This document shows positions 47,352 to 60,710 of a DNA stretch of 64,000 nt, in pieces. The translations under genes and the position numbers were made by a program. How positions within the stretch are numbered: position 1 is the stretch's first letter; every line of letters begins with the position of its first letter. The notes below the pieces were generated by a model, which was given only the letters and a program-made list of their open reading frames with translations, was not told where the DNA came from and searched no databases. Source of the DNA: Henriciella sp. (lineage in GTDB: Bacteria; Pseudomonadota; Alphaproteobacteria; Caulobacterales; Hyphomonadaceae); the NCBI RefSeq assembly GCF_029937755.1, contig NZ_JAPYPG010000002.1, positions 35,648 to 99,647 of the forward strand, read 5' to 3'.

Positions 47352-48759
47352 AGCACACCTCTTTTGCAGCCTTGATAATATCTGCCGTGCCCGGAAGGCT
47401 AAGCGCCTCCAGGTTCGCAGCATACGGAAGCGGCACATCCTTCTGGTGAACCCGCGCAGGCGGTGCATCGAGATAGTCGAAAGCCTCGTTCACAACTGTG
47501 GCGCAAATTTCTGCGCCGACACCCATAAAGCGCCACCCCTCTTCGCACGTCACAATCCGGTTCGTCTTCTTGACGCTCTCAACGACGGTATCGGTATCGA
47601 GTGGCCGTAGTGACCGAAGGTCGATCACCTCAGCTTCAATACCTTCTTCCGCGAGCTTTTCAGCCGCCTGGAGCGCAAAGCCGACCATCCGGGAATGAGC
47701 GACAAGCGTGACATCCCTACCAGGACGCCGAATTCGCGCCTTTCCAATCGGGAGCGTGTAGTCCTCGAGATCGGGAACCGGGAAGCTCTCCCCATAGAGT
47801 AACTCGTGCTCCAGAAAGACTACCGGGTTTGGATCGCGGATTGCGGCCTTGAGCAGGCCTTTGGCGTCCGCTGCATCATATGGTGCCACCACTTTCAGGC
47901 CAGGCACGTGCGCATACCAGGAGGAATAATCCTGACTGTGCTGTGCGCCCACACGTGCCGCAGCGCCATTTGGACCGCGGAAGACGATCGGACAGCCCAT
48001 CTGACCACCGGACATATACAATGTCTTCGCAGCCGAATTGATAATCTGGTCAATCGCCTGCATGGCGAAATTGAACGTCATGAATTCCACAATTGGCCGC
48101 AGGCCGCCAAACGCAGCCCCGACGCCAAGTCCGGCAAAACCATGCTCCGTAATCGGAGTATCAACCACGCGCTTCGGTCCGAACTCCTGAAGGAGCTCTC
48201 GCGTCACTTTGTACGCACCCTGATATTCAGCGACCTCCTCACCCATGACATACACTGTATCGTCGCGGCGCATCTCTTCCGCCATAGCATCGCGCAGCGC
48301 ATCGCGAACACTGGTGTCGACGAAGGAGGTCCCTTCCGGCACCTCCGGGTCCTTAAGGGTCAACACAGACGGTTCAGGGGGCGTCTCGTCCGCCTCCTCC
48401 GCATCACCACCAGCCGGCTCTTCATCTGAATCGCCATCGGCTTCAGGCGTGGTTTCTTCCGCCTTCGCATCATTGCCCGCAGGGTCTGGGGCATCATCAA
48501 CCGCCGAGGCATCTTCACCCTCTTCAGCGAGGCGAGCGATGACCGAATTCACCTTCACGCCTTCTGTACCTTCCGGCACAATGATCTTCGCAAGCGTGCC
48601 CTCGTCCACGGCTTCGACTTCCATCGTGGCCTTATCGGTTTCGATCTCCGCGATGACATCGCCGGACGAAACCTGGTCACCCTCTTTCTTGAGCCACTTC
48701 GACAGTGTGCCTTCTTCCATCGTGGGCGAGAGGGCCGGCATCAATACGTCAATCGACAT
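47341..48759 (-). CDS. pdhB: pyruvate dehydrogenase E1 beta with N-terminal lipoyl domain
   Basis: E1 beta pairs with PdhA to decarboxylate pyruvate using thiamine diphosphate. The 472-residue protein is long because residues 1-78 are a lipoyl domain (K43 in ETDKATME) almost identical in sequence to that of pdhC, followed by an acidic linker (80-135) and then the E1 beta domain (about 140-472; [36 protein letters not shown]). The extra lipoyl domain is characteristic of alphaproteobacteria. It overlaps pdhA by one base. Confidence 0.96.
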   Translation of the reverse strand: MSIDVLMPALSPTMEEGTLSKWLKKEGDQVSSGDVIAEIETDKATMEVEAVDEGTLAKIIVPEGTEGVKVNSVIARLAEEGEDASAVDDAPDPAGNDAKAEETTPEADGDSDEEPAGGDAEEADETPPEPSVLTLKDPEVPEGTSFVDTSVRDALRDAMAEEMRRDDTVYVMGEEVAEYQGAYKVTRELLQEFGPKRVVDTPITEHGFAGLGVGAAFGGLRPIVEFMTFNFAMQAIDQIINSAAKTLYMSGGQMGCPIVFRGPNGAAARVGAQHSQDYSSWYAHVPGLKVVAPYDAADAKGLLKAAIRDPNPVVFLEHELLYGESFPVPDLEDYTLPIGKARIRRPGRDVTLVAHSRMVGFALQAAEKLAEEGIEAEVIDLRSLRPLDTDTVVESVKKTNRIVTCEEGWRFMGVGAEICATVVNEAFDYLDAPPARVHQKDVPLPYAANLEALSLPGTADIIKAAKEVCYVG

Positions 48760-49781
48760 CAGGCTGACTCCACTTCACGCAGCACATCCGTCCAAAGCTC
48801 GGCGGGATCCGGCTCAGGACTATCAAGTGAGAAATCTGCCGCATCCTTCACGACGTCCTTGATCTCCTTGTCGAGCTTCTTCAATTCATCCTCGGTCGAG
48901 TATTCTTCTTCCAGAATCCTCGCCTTCAACCCGTCAATCGGGTCGTGATGTGTACGGATGTCATCGACTTCCTCACGCTTCCGATACTTCGCCGGGTCGG
49001 ACATGGAATGCCCGCGATAGCGATAGGTCTTCATTTCGAGGATATACGGCCCTTTTCCGGACCGGGCATACTTGACCGCCTTCTCGCCGGCCTCCTTGAC
49101 CGCGTACACATCCATGCCGTCGACTTCTTCCCCTTCAATCTCGAAGGAGATGCCCCGCTTGAAAAGCTCGGTTTCCGCGGACGCGCGAGCCACGCTCGTA
49201 CCCATGGCGTACTGGTTGTTCTCGATCACATAGACGACCGGAAGGTCCCAGAGCGATGCCATATTGAAACTCTCATAGACCTGTCCCTGATTTGCCGCGC
49301 CATCGCCGAAATAGGTCACACAAATATTGTCGGTCTCACGGTACTTGTTGGAGAAGGCCATGCCTGTCCCAATCGGGACCTGTGCGCCAACGATGCCATG
49401 ACCGCCATAGAAGTTCTTCTCTTTGGAGAACATGTGCATGGAGCCGCCTTTGCCCTTGGAATATCCATCGGCGCGCCCCGTCAGCTCTGCCATGACTCCC
49501 TTGGGATCCATGTCACACGCCAACATATGGCCGTGGTCGCGGTAGCCCGTGACGATCTGGTCGCCTTCCTTGAGACAGGCCTGCACCCCGGTTACGACAG
49601 CTTCCTGCCCAATATACAGGTGGCAGAACCCAGCGATCTTGCCCATGCCATAAAGCTGCCCCGCGCGCTCTTCAAAGCGACGGATGAGAAGCATGTCTCG
49701 GTAGAATTTCAGCGCTTCGTCGCGCTTCATCTTGGGTTTCGTCTTTGAGCTTTTGCTCTTGTTCGCCGGCGACTTCGCCAT
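48759..49781 (-). CDS. pdhA: pyruvate dehydrogenase E1 alpha
   Basis: E1 alpha binds thiamine diphosphate: [17 protein letters not shown] followed by ENNQYAMGT is the ThDP/Mg motif (about residues 185-215). The 340-residue length is typical. A lysine-rich N-terminus (1-22) precedes the domain. Phosphorylation-loop histidine and tyrosine ([15 protein letters not shown]) are present as in all alpha2beta2 E1 enzymes. It is the first gene of the PDH operon, 70 bases behind the FtsB-like gene, and probably carries the promoter. Confidence 0.96.
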   Translation of the reverse strand: MAKSPANKSKSSKTKPKMKRDEALKFYRDMLLIRRFEERAGQLYGMGKIAGFCHLYIGQEAVVTGVQACLKEGDQIVTGYRDHGHMLACDMDPKGVMAELTGRADGYSKGKGGSMHMFSKEKNFYGGHGIVGAQVPIGTGMAFSNKYRETDNICVTYFGDGAANQGQVYESFNMASLWDLPVVYVIENNQYAMGTSVARASAETELFKRGISFEIEGEEVDGMDVYAVKEAGEKAVKYARSGKGPYILEMKTYRYRGHSMSDPAKYRKREEVDDIRTHHDPIDGLKARILEEEYSTEDELKKLDKEIKDVVKDAADFSLDSPEPDPAELWTDVLREVESA

Positions 49782-49851
49782 GGAGCCTCCCTATCTGGAA
49801 GTCCCCGTTATGTATCCTCGGATGGGGGTACGTCCAGTTTTAGCACCTATG

Positions 49852-50151
49852 TCAAAATGCAGTCCCGGACTGATCCGTTATGAGAACAATTTCATCCGGA
49901 TATATATAACCAAGATCGTCCCTTGCGAGTTCCTCAATAAGGTCAGGATCTACAGTTCCCGGCGTTAGTCGAGCAATGTCGGCGCGCAACTGATCATTTG
50001 CCGACCGGACCTCTGATAGTTCCTGACGCTTGTCTGCCAGGGTCGACTGCATGTCGCTCCAGTGGCCAAGGCCCTGATCACCGGCGAAGGCGTGATAGGC
50101 AAAATAGGCTGTCAGCGCGCACATGGCTGCGGCGGCATATTTCGGGGTCAT
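49852..50151 (-). CDS. FtsB/DivIC-like septum formation initiator
   Basis: The 99-residue protein has a short N-terminal tail, one membrane helix (about 5-22) and a coiled coil (about 35-62, LADKRQELSEVRSANDQLRADI), then a conserved ARDDLGYIYPDEIV segment, the layout of FtsB/DivIC proteins that link early and late divisome parts. I chose the ATG at 50151, preceded by AGGTG; an in-frame start at 50238 would overlap eno. Its place between eno and pdhA is conserved in alphaproteobacteria. Confidence 0.88.
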   Translation of the reverse strand: MTPKYAAAAMCALTAYFAYHAFAGDQGLGHWSDMQSTLADKRQELSEVRSANDQLRADIARLTPGTVDPDLIEELARDDLGYIYPDEIVLITDQSGTAF

Positions 50152-50218
50152 CTGGATCACCTGCTGAACGCGAATCAGCAAGAGAATCCAGATTGGTAAA
50201 CAAAGCCTTACGCTCGAC

Positions 50219-51789
<1,571 letters not shown>

Positions 51790-51876
51790 GGTCGTGTTCC
51801 AGTATCTGGCGGAGCAAATCACCCCGCGTGAATTCAAACCGCGCGTATACTTACAGGCTTTCGCGAATGCAACCCG

Positions 51877-53517
<1,641 letters not shown>

Positions 53518-53571
53518 TCAGTGTGCCCGATTCTGTGCCATCGCCCCAAGCCCGGAACGCAGCATTACTGC

Positions 53572-54066
53572 CTAAGGCTGCGGTTGATCCACAGCTTCTT
53601 CACTTTCGCCCTGTTGGGGAACTTCTGTTGCCAGCGGATCGGCGGCCGGATCCTCTGCAGCAAGCGGGTCGCTCTCCGTGTCAGGTGCGACAGGCTCAAT
53701 CGTCTCAGTTTCCCCCGGAAGGGAGGTTGATGGCGAATCATCCAGCAAAGGCGCGTCCGGATCAAAGATATCGACAGGACCGCTACCGCCTTCTCCATCC
53801 AGCTGCCGCTCAATGGCAGAGCGATCGTCATCAGCCTCGCGGCTGGAAATCGTCGTCAGCACGAGACTGGTAATGAAGAAGATGGCACCAAAGATTATGG
53901 TTGTACGAACAAGGGCACCTGCTGCCCCGCGGCCCGACATCAGGCCACCACCGCCTCCGCCGCCTCCGCCGCCAACACCGAGCGCGCCCCCTTCGGAGCG
54001 CTGGAGCAGCACGACACAGACGAGCACGATGCTCACAAGAATATGGATGACGAGAATGACGGTCAT
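53572..54066 (-). CDS. secG: protein-export membrane protein SecG with poly-Gly run and acidic tail
   Basis: SecG is the small accessory subunit of SecYEG. The 164-residue protein has the two expected helices (about 2-21 and 53-72) with LLQRSEGGALG after the first. It is longer than usual: the cytoplasmic loop contains ten consecutive glycines (about 32-41) coded by GGC/GGA/GGT repeats, and residues 76-164 are an acidic, Pro/Ser-rich tail that looks disordered. It lies between tpiA and pyrG as in most alphaproteobacteria. Confidence 0.94.
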   Translation of the reverse strand: MTVILVIHILVSIVLVCVVLLQRSEGGALGVGGGGGGGGGGLMSGRGAAGALVRTTIIFGAIFFITSLVLTTISSREADDDRSAIERQLDGEGGSGPVDIFDPDAPLLDDSPSTSLPGETETIEPVAPDTESDPLAAEDPAADPLATEVPQQGESEEAVDQPQP

Positions 54067-54133
54067 GGAAGTCTCTTCAAGGTCAGTTCGGCGCCGGATA
54101 GGACGTTACGGGTCCGCAGCCAAGACCTGTTGC

Positions 54134-54889
54134 TCACAAATTGCTGATACCAGCGTCGTAAATGGACAGGAAATCGGGGGCTTTCAAGCTGGCACCACCG
54201 ATAAGACCGCCGTTGACGTTTTCGAGTGACAGAAGCTCCGCCGCATTACCGGGTTTCATTGAGCCGCCATACAGGATCCTCACATCTGAGCCACTGCCAC
54301 CAAAGCGCTGGACCAGTTGTTTCCGGATTGCATTGTGCACTTCCTCGACCTGTTCGACCGTGGCCACCTTGCCGGTTCCTATGGCCCAGACAGGCTCATA
54401 AGCGACCACGAAGCTGGCGTCTGTCACAGTTTCCGGGATAGAATTGTCGATCTGTCCGGAAATGACTGAAAGCGTCTGGCCGGCTTCGCGCTCGTCCAGA
54501 GTTTCACCCACGCATATGATCGGCGTCAGATTTGCGCGAGCGGCAGCTTCTGCTTTCGTTGCAACCATCTCGCTGGACTCATTATGGTCCGCGCGACGTT
54601 CAGAATGGCCGAGAATGACATAACTGCCACCGGCATCCGCGATCATCTCCGCTGAGATGTCCCCCGTGTGGGCACCTGAGGGCTCAGCATGGCAATCCTG
54701 CCCGCCTGTCTTTAGCGCTGACCCCCTGGCCGCCCGGGACGCACGGTCGAGAAGGGTGGCTGGCGGGCAGATAAGGCAATCGGCACCATCGCTGCGCTCA
54801 GACAGCCCATTTACAACCTCTTCGATGACCGCCAGCATTCCTGCCACGCCATTCATCTTCCAGTTTCCAGCAATCAGTGGCCTGATCAT
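54134..54889 (-). CDS. tpiA: triose-phosphate isomerase
   Basis: TpiA interconverts dihydroxyacetone phosphate and glyceraldehyde 3-phosphate. The 251-residue protein has the active-site Lys in AGNWKMNG, His in ILGHSERR, Glu in [11 protein letters not shown], and the phosphate loop in [12 protein letters not shown] and GGLIGGASL. The ATG at 54889 matches the family N-terminus ([14 protein letters not shown]); a start nine codons upstream has no support. It is divergent from ppiD across 87 bases. Confidence 0.97.
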   Translation of the reverse strand: MIRPLIAGNWKMNGVAGMLAVIEEVVNGLSERSDGADCLICPPATLLDRASRAARGSALKTGGQDCHAEPSGAHTGDISAEMIADAGGSYVILGHSERRADHNESSEMVATKAEAAARANLTPIICVGETLDEREAGQTLSVISGQIDNSIPETVTDASFVVAYEPVWAIGTGKVATVEQVEEVHNAIRKQLVQRFGGSGSDVRILYGGSMKPGNAAELLSLENVNGGLIGGASLKAPDFLSIYDAGISNL

Positions 54890-54976
54890 GCCGCGTTCCC
54901 CATCTTGCAACTCCAAGCGCGCTCGCCTAGCAAGCAGTTCGGTCGGTTACAAGACAATCCCTGAGGCAAAGTTCAA

Positions 54977-56881
54977 ATGCTCACTCTGATCCGCAACATG
55001 CTTCGCACGAGGCTCGCAGGCCTCCTGTTTCTGCTGATCATCATCGCCATGGGCGCATGGGGCGTAACCGATGTGTTTTCAGGAAACCTCGGGAACAATC
55101 TTGCTGCTGCGGGCGATGTGAAATTCTCCGAAGCCCAACTTGACCAGGAAGTGGAACGCGAACTGCGAACCGCGACTGATGAACGCGGACGGGCATTAAG
55201 CAAAGCTCAGGCCTCTGAACAGGGTATGGTTGACCAGATTTATCAGCGCGAGCTCTTCCGGACCGCACTGGTTGCCTATGCCGACCGCCTCGGCGCGGTT
55301 GCCACGGACGAAGCCCTCGTCAACGTCGTCCGTAATGACGAAACCTTTCAGGGTGATACGGGGACATTCGACCCGGAACTCTACCGCCAGCTCCTGCGAG
55401 CGAACGGTTTCACGCCTGACATGTTCGAGCGCTTCCTGCGCCGGGACCTGACGATTAACTGGCTCACGCAGACCGCGCAGGCCGGTCTGCAGCCACCGCT
55501 GTCACTCACCGCCCTGCAGGCGGCTTATTCCGGCGAGCTCCGCAAAGCTTCCTGGTTTGTTCTGTCGCGGGAAAACCTGCCGGAGCCGGATCCCGTGACC
55601 GACGAAGATATTGCGGTCTTCTACGAAGAACAGCAGCAGGCCCTGACCAATCCACCACGCCGGGCCATCAGCCTTGTTCACCTGACCGTCGACGACTTCA
55701 TGAGCCAGGCTGAATACACTGAAGACGACCTGCAAGCGTATTATGATGCGGTCAAAGGCCAGGAATACACGGGGCCGGATACGCGCACATGGACAGAGTT
55801 TGTGTTCCAGTCAGAAGAGGAAGCGCGCGATGCGCTGGGCCGCATTGCCGGGGGCGCGGCTCCTGCGTCCCTTGGCGGGCTTGCAAATTCAGCCGAGCGC
55901 ACCGGCAAGCGCAGCAGCATGTCGAACACATCCCTGGCCGACAGGGTCTTTGGGCCAACCGCTCAACCCGGCGGAATTTTCGGACCGGTACAGACGGGTA
56001 ATTTCTATACCGTCGCAAGACTTGAATCGATCGAACCCGGTGAAGCTATTCCGTTCGAGGAGGTTCGCGACCAGATTGTAGACGAAGTCTCGCGCGAGCA
56101 GGCGATTGGACTTTATTACGACTCCATCAGTCAGTTGGACGGGCTTATCGGCACAGGTGCCGACCTGGAACAGATCGCCGAACAGATGGGAACGCCTGTT
56201 CTGAGTTTTGCTCCTGTCGACCGAAGCGGCGTTACCGAGAAAGGGCTGGCCCCCTCTGTCCTCCGCCGAAACCCTGATATTCTGTCGCGAGCGTTTGAAC
56301 TCACCGAAGGCGGGCGCACCCCCAGGTTTGGCCAGGACGAGTCAGCTTACATGCTGCGTGTCGACCGTGTCGTTGACGCCTTCACACCACCACTCGAAGA
56401 TCTTCGCGAAGACCTTCGCACCGTACTTGAACGTCAACGTCAGTCGCAGGCCCTGACCAACGCGGCTCAGGATATCAAGAAGCAACTTGAAGCTGGTGAA
56501 ATCACGCTCGAAGAAGCCGCCGCACAGTACGGGGCCACAACAGAGGCACCGGATCAGGCATTTACCCGCCGCGCATCAGAGACATCAGTCATTCCCCCGG
56601 CCTTCGTGCCAGGTGTCTTTTCCCTGAAGCGCGAAGGCGATGTTCACGTCACGCCGACGGAGCAACAGGACGAGATTGCCATTGTCCAACTGGTCGAGAT
56701 CGATAGGCCGACCCCAGCTGAACTGCGGGCTCTGGCTCCGGTTTCCGAGCCCCAGATGAGGCAGCAACTCAACAATGATCTGCTCGAAGCTTTCGTGGCC
56801 AGCGCGCAGGATGCTGTAAATCTTGAAGTGAACCCGCAGGCACTTGAGGCCTACAAGGCGCGCATAAATCCGGACACATGA
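54977..56881 (+). CDS. ppiD: PpiD/SurA-type peptidyl-prolyl isomerase
   Basis: This is a periplasmic folding factor anchored in the inner membrane. The 634-residue protein has one N-terminal helix (about 11-30, LAGLLFLLIIIAMGAWG), a SurA-N-like helical chaperone region (about 35-250), a PpiC-type rotamase region (about 265-370) and a further C-terminal helical part. Its stop overlaps the trpE start in ATGA, a pairing common in alphaproteobacteria, so the trp genes probably share its promoter. A leader-peptide attenuator is not visible. Confidence 0.92.
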   Translation: MLTLIRNMLRTRLAGLLFLLIIIAMGAWGVTDVFSGNLGNNLAAAGDVKFSEAQLDQEVERELRTATDERGRALSKAQASEQGMVDQIYQRELFRTALVAYADRLGAVATDEALVNVVRNDETFQGDTGTFDPELYRQLLRANGFTPDMFERFLRRDLTINWLTQTAQAGLQPPLSLTALQAAYSGELRKASWFVLSRENLPEPDPVTDEDIAVFYEEQQQALTNPPRRAISLVHLTVDDFMSQAEYTEDDLQAYYDAVKGQEYTGPDTRTWTEFVFQSEEEARDALGRIAGGAAPASLGGLANSAERTGKRSSMSNTSLADRVFGPTAQPGGIFGPVQTGNFYTVARLESIEPGEAIPFEEVRDQIVDEVSREQAIGLYYDSISQLDGLIGTGADLEQIAEQMGTPVLSFAPVDRSGVTEKGLAPSVLRRNPDILSRAFELTEGGRTPRFGQDESAYMLRVDRVVDAFTPPLEDLREDLRTVLERQRQSQALTNAAQDIKKQLEAGEITLEEAAAQYGATTEAPDQAFTRRASETSVIPPAFVPGVFSLKREGDVHVTPTEQQDEIAIVQLVEIDRPTPAELRALAPVSEPQMRQQLNNDLLEAFVASAQDAVNLEVNPQALEAYKARINPDT

Positions 56882-58308
56882 AACAGGATCAACTGATCGT
56901 TCGGCGGCGGATCGGCGATATCGAGACGCCGGTCTCCGCCATGCTCAAGCTCGGGCCAGAGGCGCCGGGGTCTTTCCTGTTCGAATCCATTCATGGCGGT
57001 GAGCGCCTCGGGCGCTACTCCTTTGTCGGTGTCGATCCTCTGAAATGGTTCCGCATCCACGACGGCAGGGCTGAGACAGCCAGCACGCCGGACTTCGACG
57101 ATGCTCAACCGGTGGAGGGCGAGCCCATTGAAGCGCTACGCAACTTCGCGGTAAAAGCCCGCGCCGAGACCGAGGTCGAAGGCTTGCCACCCATGGCGTC
57201 AGGCGCTTTCGGCTACGTCGGCTATGATATGATCCGCTATGTCGAGCCGGTGGAAATAAACGCTCGCGACGATCTCCACGTGCCCGACGCCTTGTTACTC
57301 ATTCCGGGCGTCGTCATCATTTTCGATCATCTTTATCAGGAAATGCTCCTTGTCGGCCGCACCGATGGCGACGACACAGCGGCAGCTCAACGTCGGCTTG
57401 ATGCCGTCGAGGAAGCGCTTGAGAAGATAGCGCCTGTGACGCCACGCGATCGGGTCGCTGATACGCTGCCATTCACATCGAACACAAGCAAGAAGCGCTA
57501 TTTCGACATGGTCGAGAAAGCCGTAGACTATGCGCGTGCGGGGGATACGTTTCAGATCGTCCCCAGCCAGCGCTTTTCTGCCCCCTTCAAGCGCCACTCG
57601 ATCAGCCTTTATCGAGCCTTGAGACGGCTCAACCCCTCAGCTTTCATGTTCCACATGAATCTCGGCGATGTCCGCCTGGTGGGCTCAAGCCCCGAAATCC
57701 TGGTTCGGTTACGCGAAGGCCGGGTGGCGATACGTCCGATTGCAGGCACACGCCCACGTTCCGGCGACCCGGTCGAGGATGCGCATCGCGCAGCGGACCT
57801 GCTCGCGGACGAGAAGGAATGTGCCGAGCACCTCATGCTGCTCGACCTGGGTCGCAACGATGTCGGGCGCGTAGCGGCCTTTGGAAGCGTTGAAGTGAGC
57901 GAGCAATTCGTCGTCGAGCGCTATAGCCACGTCATGCACATCGTCAGTCACGTTGAAGGCAATTTGCGTGAAGGACTGGACGCCGTCGACGCGCTGCTCG
58001 CGGGCCTACCTGCCGGGACGGTCTCCGGCGCACCAAAAATCCGGGCAATGCAGATCATTGACGAACTCGAGACATCCCGCCGTGGCATCTATGGCGGGGC
58101 TGTTGGCTATTTCGGCTGGAACGGGGACATGGACACGTGTATCGCCCTCAGAACAGCGGTCCTGAAGGATGGACAGATCCATGTTCAGGCGGGCGGCGGG
58201 GTCGTACTCGATAGTGTGCCGCAATACGAATACGATGAAACCGTCCACAAGGCAGGCGCTCTCAAACGCGCTGCCGAGATGGCTGCCATCTATGAGTTCG
58301 ATCAATGA
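56878..58308 (+). CDS. trpE: anthranilate synthase component I
   Basis: TrpE makes anthranilate from chorismate, using ammonia delivered by TrpG. The 476-residue protein has the N-terminal regulatory site SFLFESIHGG (the LLES-type tryptophan sensor) and the catalytic domain with PSQRFS, IAGTRPRSG, DLGRNDVGRVA, SHVEGNLREG, LPAGTVSGAPKIRAM and GGAVGYFGWNGDMDT. It overlaps ppiD and trpG by four bases each. Feedback inhibition by tryptophan is expected from the ES motif. Confidence 0.96.
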   Translation: MKQDQLIVRRRIGDIETPVSAMLKLGPEAPGSFLFESIHGGERLGRYSFVGVDPLKWFRIHDGRAETASTPDFDDAQPVEGEPIEALRNFAVKARAETEVEGLPPMASGAFGYVGYDMIRYVEPVEINARDDLHVPDALLLIPGVVIIFDHLYQEMLLVGRTDGDDTAAAQRRLDAVEEALEKIAPVTPRDRVADTLPFTSNTSKKRYFDMVEKAVDYARAGDTFQIVPSQRFSAPFKRHSISLYRALRRLNPSAFMFHMNLGDVRLVGSSPEILVRLREGRVAIRPIAGTRPRSGDPVEDAHRAADLLADEKECAEHLMLLDLGRNDVGRVAAFGSVEVSEQFVVERYSHVMHIVSHVEGNLREGLDAVDALLAGLPAGTVSGAPKIRAMQIIDELETSRRGIYGGAVGYFGWNGDMDTCIALRTAVLKDGQIHVQAGGGVVLDSVPQYEYDETVHKAGALKRAAEMAAIYEFDQ

Positions 58309-58871
58309 TCCTTGTTGTCGATAACTATGACAGCTTCACCTGGAACCTGGTTCATTACATCGAACAGGCCGGCGGTCGCACCAAGGTCATCCGCAATGAT
58401 GTCACAACCGCCGAAGAAGCGCTGGCGCTGAAACCCAGTGGCGTTATCCTTTCACCTGGGCCCTGCACACCGCGCGAGGCCGGCATTTGCGTCGATTTGA
58501 TCAAGGCAGCTCCGGATGATCTTCCCATCCTCGGCGTCTGCCTCGGACACCAGTCGATCGGCGATGCTATGGGAGAACCCGTTATTCACGCGCAGGCCAT
58601 CCTGCACGGAAAGATTTCTCGCATTCGTAATATGCAGAGTGGCCTCTTCGAAGGGCTGCCGGAACAGTATGACGTTGTGCGATATCACTCCCTCGCCATT
58701 CCCGCTGATCGGCTTCCTGATACGCTGGTGGCCGACGCCTGGACCGAGGACGGTGAGATCATGGCCGTCCATCACAAGACCCGCCCGGTCTATGGCGTGC
58801 AATTCCATCCGGAATCCATCAAAACTGAATACGGCCACGAACTGATTGAGAATTTCATCCGCCTGACATGA
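58305..58871 (+). CDS. trpG: anthranilate synthase component II (glutamine amidotransferase)
   Basis: TrpG hydrolyses glutamine and passes ammonia to TrpE. The 188-residue protein is a class I amidotransferase: VDNYDSFTWNLVHY at the N-terminus, SPGPCTPREAGI, the nucleophile in GVCLGHQSIGD (C79), and the His-Glu pair in VQFHPESIKTE. Both ends overlap neighbours by four bases (ATGA), so stoichiometric translation with trpE and trpD is likely. The same subunit may also serve PabB. Confidence 0.97.
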   Translation: MILVVDNYDSFTWNLVHYIEQAGGRTKVIRNDVTTAEEALALKPSGVILSPGPCTPREAGICVDLIKAAPDDLPILGVCLGHQSIGDAMGEPVIHAQAILHGKISRIRNMQSGLFEGLPEQYDVVRYHSLAIPADRLPDTLVADAWTEDGEIMAVHHKTRPVYGVQFHPESIKTEYGHELIENFIRLT

Positions 58872-59896
58872 CCACCACACCTGCCCTTTCCATAGCGATC
58901 AAAGCGCTCGCCCGGAGCGAAGAACTGCCTCAGGAGACGCTGGTTTCAGCGTTCGACATACTTCTTTCAGGTGGTGCTCAACCAGAACAGGTCGGGGCTT
59001 TCCTGATGGGACTCGCGGTCCGCGGCGAAACATCCAACGAGCTTTATGCCGGCGCCAAGGTCATGCGCGAGCATGCGCGCACGGTCAGCCTTGTTGGTCC
59101 CCTGCTCGACACCTGCGGCACAGGCGGCCTTCCCTGGACATCGCTGAACACCTCTACGGCGAGCGCCCTTGTCACCGCAGCTGCTGGTGGACGGGTTGCC
59201 AAGCATGGCAATCGCTCTGTGCCACCCAAGACCGGCTCAGCAGATGTTCTCGAAGCCCTTGGCGTCGAACTTGATATCTCGGCGGGGACCTTTTCCGCCT
59301 GCATCGAGCGCGCTGGCGTCGGTTTCCTGTTTGCCCGCAGTCATCACTCAGCCATGCGCCATGTCGCGCCAATTCGCGCCAGCCTCGGCATCAGGAGCAT
59401 CTTCAATCTGCTCGGCCCACTTTCCAATCCCGCAAATGCCACGCACCAGATTCTCGGCGTTTACGAACCACGCTGGCTGGAACCCATGGCGCAGACCCTG
59501 CTAAAACTCGGCGTGCAGAAAGCTTGGGTCGTTCATGGTCTGGATGGCATAGACGAGCTTTCCATCTCAGGGCCGTCGCGCGTGCTTGAAGTTTCTGGCG
59601 GCAAGCTCATAGAAATGACAATCAATCCGGCGGACGCCGGTCTCGATCTGAGCCCTTTATCCGCACTCGAAGGCGGGACGCCGGAGCAGAACTCAGCCGC
59701 CATTCGCGAGCTGCTTGAAGGCAGGCCCGGGCCATTTCGAGATGTTGTCCTGCTGAATGCAGCCGCAGGCCTGCACATTCTTGGGCTTGCAGATACGCTG
59801 GAAAAGGGGGCAGGCATGGCTGCAAATGCAATCGATACCGGAGAGGCACTGAAGACCCTCTCAACCTTGGCAGACATCAGTCACGGCCGGAGCTAG
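58868..59896 (+). CDS. trpD: anthranilate phosphoribosyltransferase with variant PRPP loop
   Basis: TrpD joins anthranilate and PRPP. The 342-residue protein keeps NTSTASA, KHGNRSV and GSADVLEALG, and the metal-binding DE pair in DGIDELSISG. The PRPP loop, normally GTGGDG, reads GTGGLPW, so the usual Asp is missing. This Asp is a PRPP/magnesium contact in studied TrpD proteins, but replacing it is known to be tolerated. The rest of the fold is intact, so I expect an active enzyme with altered magnesium dependence. Confidence 0.94.
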   Translation: MTTTPALSIAIKALARSEELPQETLVSAFDILLSGGAQPEQVGAFLMGLAVRGETSNELYAGAKVMREHARTVSLVGPLLDTCGTGGLPWTSLNTSTASALVTAAAGGRVAKHGNRSVPPKTGSADVLEALGVELDISAGTFSACIERAGVGFLFARSHHSAMRHVAPIRASLGIRSIFNLLGPLSNPANATHQILGVYEPRWLEPMAQTLLKLGVQKAWVVHGLDGIDELSISGPSRVLEVSGGKLIEMTINPADAGLDLSPLSALEGGTPEQNSAAIRELLEGRPGPFRDVVLLNAAAGLHILGLADTLEKGAGMAANAIDTGEALKTLSTLADISHGRS

Positions 59897-59899
59897 CCT

Positions 59900-60694
59900 A
59901 TGGCGACCGCCCTCGATAAAATTATCGACTACAAACGCGACGAAGTTGCAGCCCTGAAGGCAAAGCGCTCGATGCCCGAGCTCCTTGCCAAAGCAAAAGA
60001 GGCACCCACCCCACGCGGCTTCGCTCAGCGGATGGATGATATCGTGGCCACGGGGGCCAATGCGCTCATTTGCGAACTCAAGCGCAAGTCACCCTCGGCT
60101 GGTGATATCCTGCCCGGCGCTGACCCGATTGAAATCGCCCGGGAATACGAGGCGGGTGGCGCCGCCTGTCTCTCCATCCTGACCGATTTCAGGAGCTTTG
60201 GTGGATCACTGGACGACCTTGCAGCTATCCGTGCAGTCGTCAGCCTTCCAATCCTCCGCAAGGAATTCATGATCGACGAAATCCAGGTCGCCGAAGCACG
60301 AGCTTATGGGGCCGATGCAATCCTTGTTATTCTGTCGGCTGTCGATGACGCGCTGGCGCATGCTCTTGGCCAGGCGGCAACCGAGCTTGGCATGGACGTC
60401 ATTGTCGAGGTCCACGACGAAACAGAACTGGAACGTGCAAACCGCCTCCCCTTTTCACTTGTTGGAATAAACAATCGCGATCTGAAACGAATGGTCACGG
60501 ATCTTTCGACGACAGAGCGTCTGGCTGACAGCCTGGCAGATGGAAAAAGCCTTATCTCTGAAAGTGGTATCTCTACACCGGATCATATCCAGCGCCTTCG
60601 GAAAGCAGGGCCGAGACGATATCTTATTGGAGAAAGTCTGATGAAATCGACCAACCGCCCACGCCAGTGCACAAATTTACGTAACGCTTCCTGA
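59900..60694 (+). CDS. trpC: indole-3-glycerol phosphate synthase
   Basis: TrpC closes the indole ring. The 264-residue TIM barrel has DKIIDYKRDEVAALKA, catalytic Lys in CELKRKSPSAGDI and LRKEFMID, Glu in IVEVHDETEL, NNRDLKR, and the phosphate site SESGIS plus YLIGESLMK. It starts three bases after trpD. trpB, trpA and trpF are not in the window. In many relatives moaC and moeA lie between trpC and lexA; here lexA follows directly. Confidence 0.96.
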   Translation: MATALDKIIDYKRDEVAALKAKRSMPELLAKAKEAPTPRGFAQRMDDIVATGANALICELKRKSPSAGDILPGADPIEIAREYEAGGAACLSILTDFRSFGGSLDDLAAIRAVVSLPILRKEFMIDEIQVAEARAYGADAILVILSAVDDALAHALGQAATELGMDVIVEVHDETELERANRLPFSLVGINNRDLKRMVTDLSTTERLADSLADGKSLISESGISTPDHIQRLRKAGPRRYLIGESLMKSTNRPRQCTNLRNAS

Positions 60695-60710
60695 TATTGA
60701 CCTGAAACGA

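Noticed and set aside
60620..60694. Possible frameshift at the end of trpC
   Set aside because: The last 20 residues are unlike the canonical tail, but the phosphate-binding GESLMK is in frame and C-terminal tails vary in this family.
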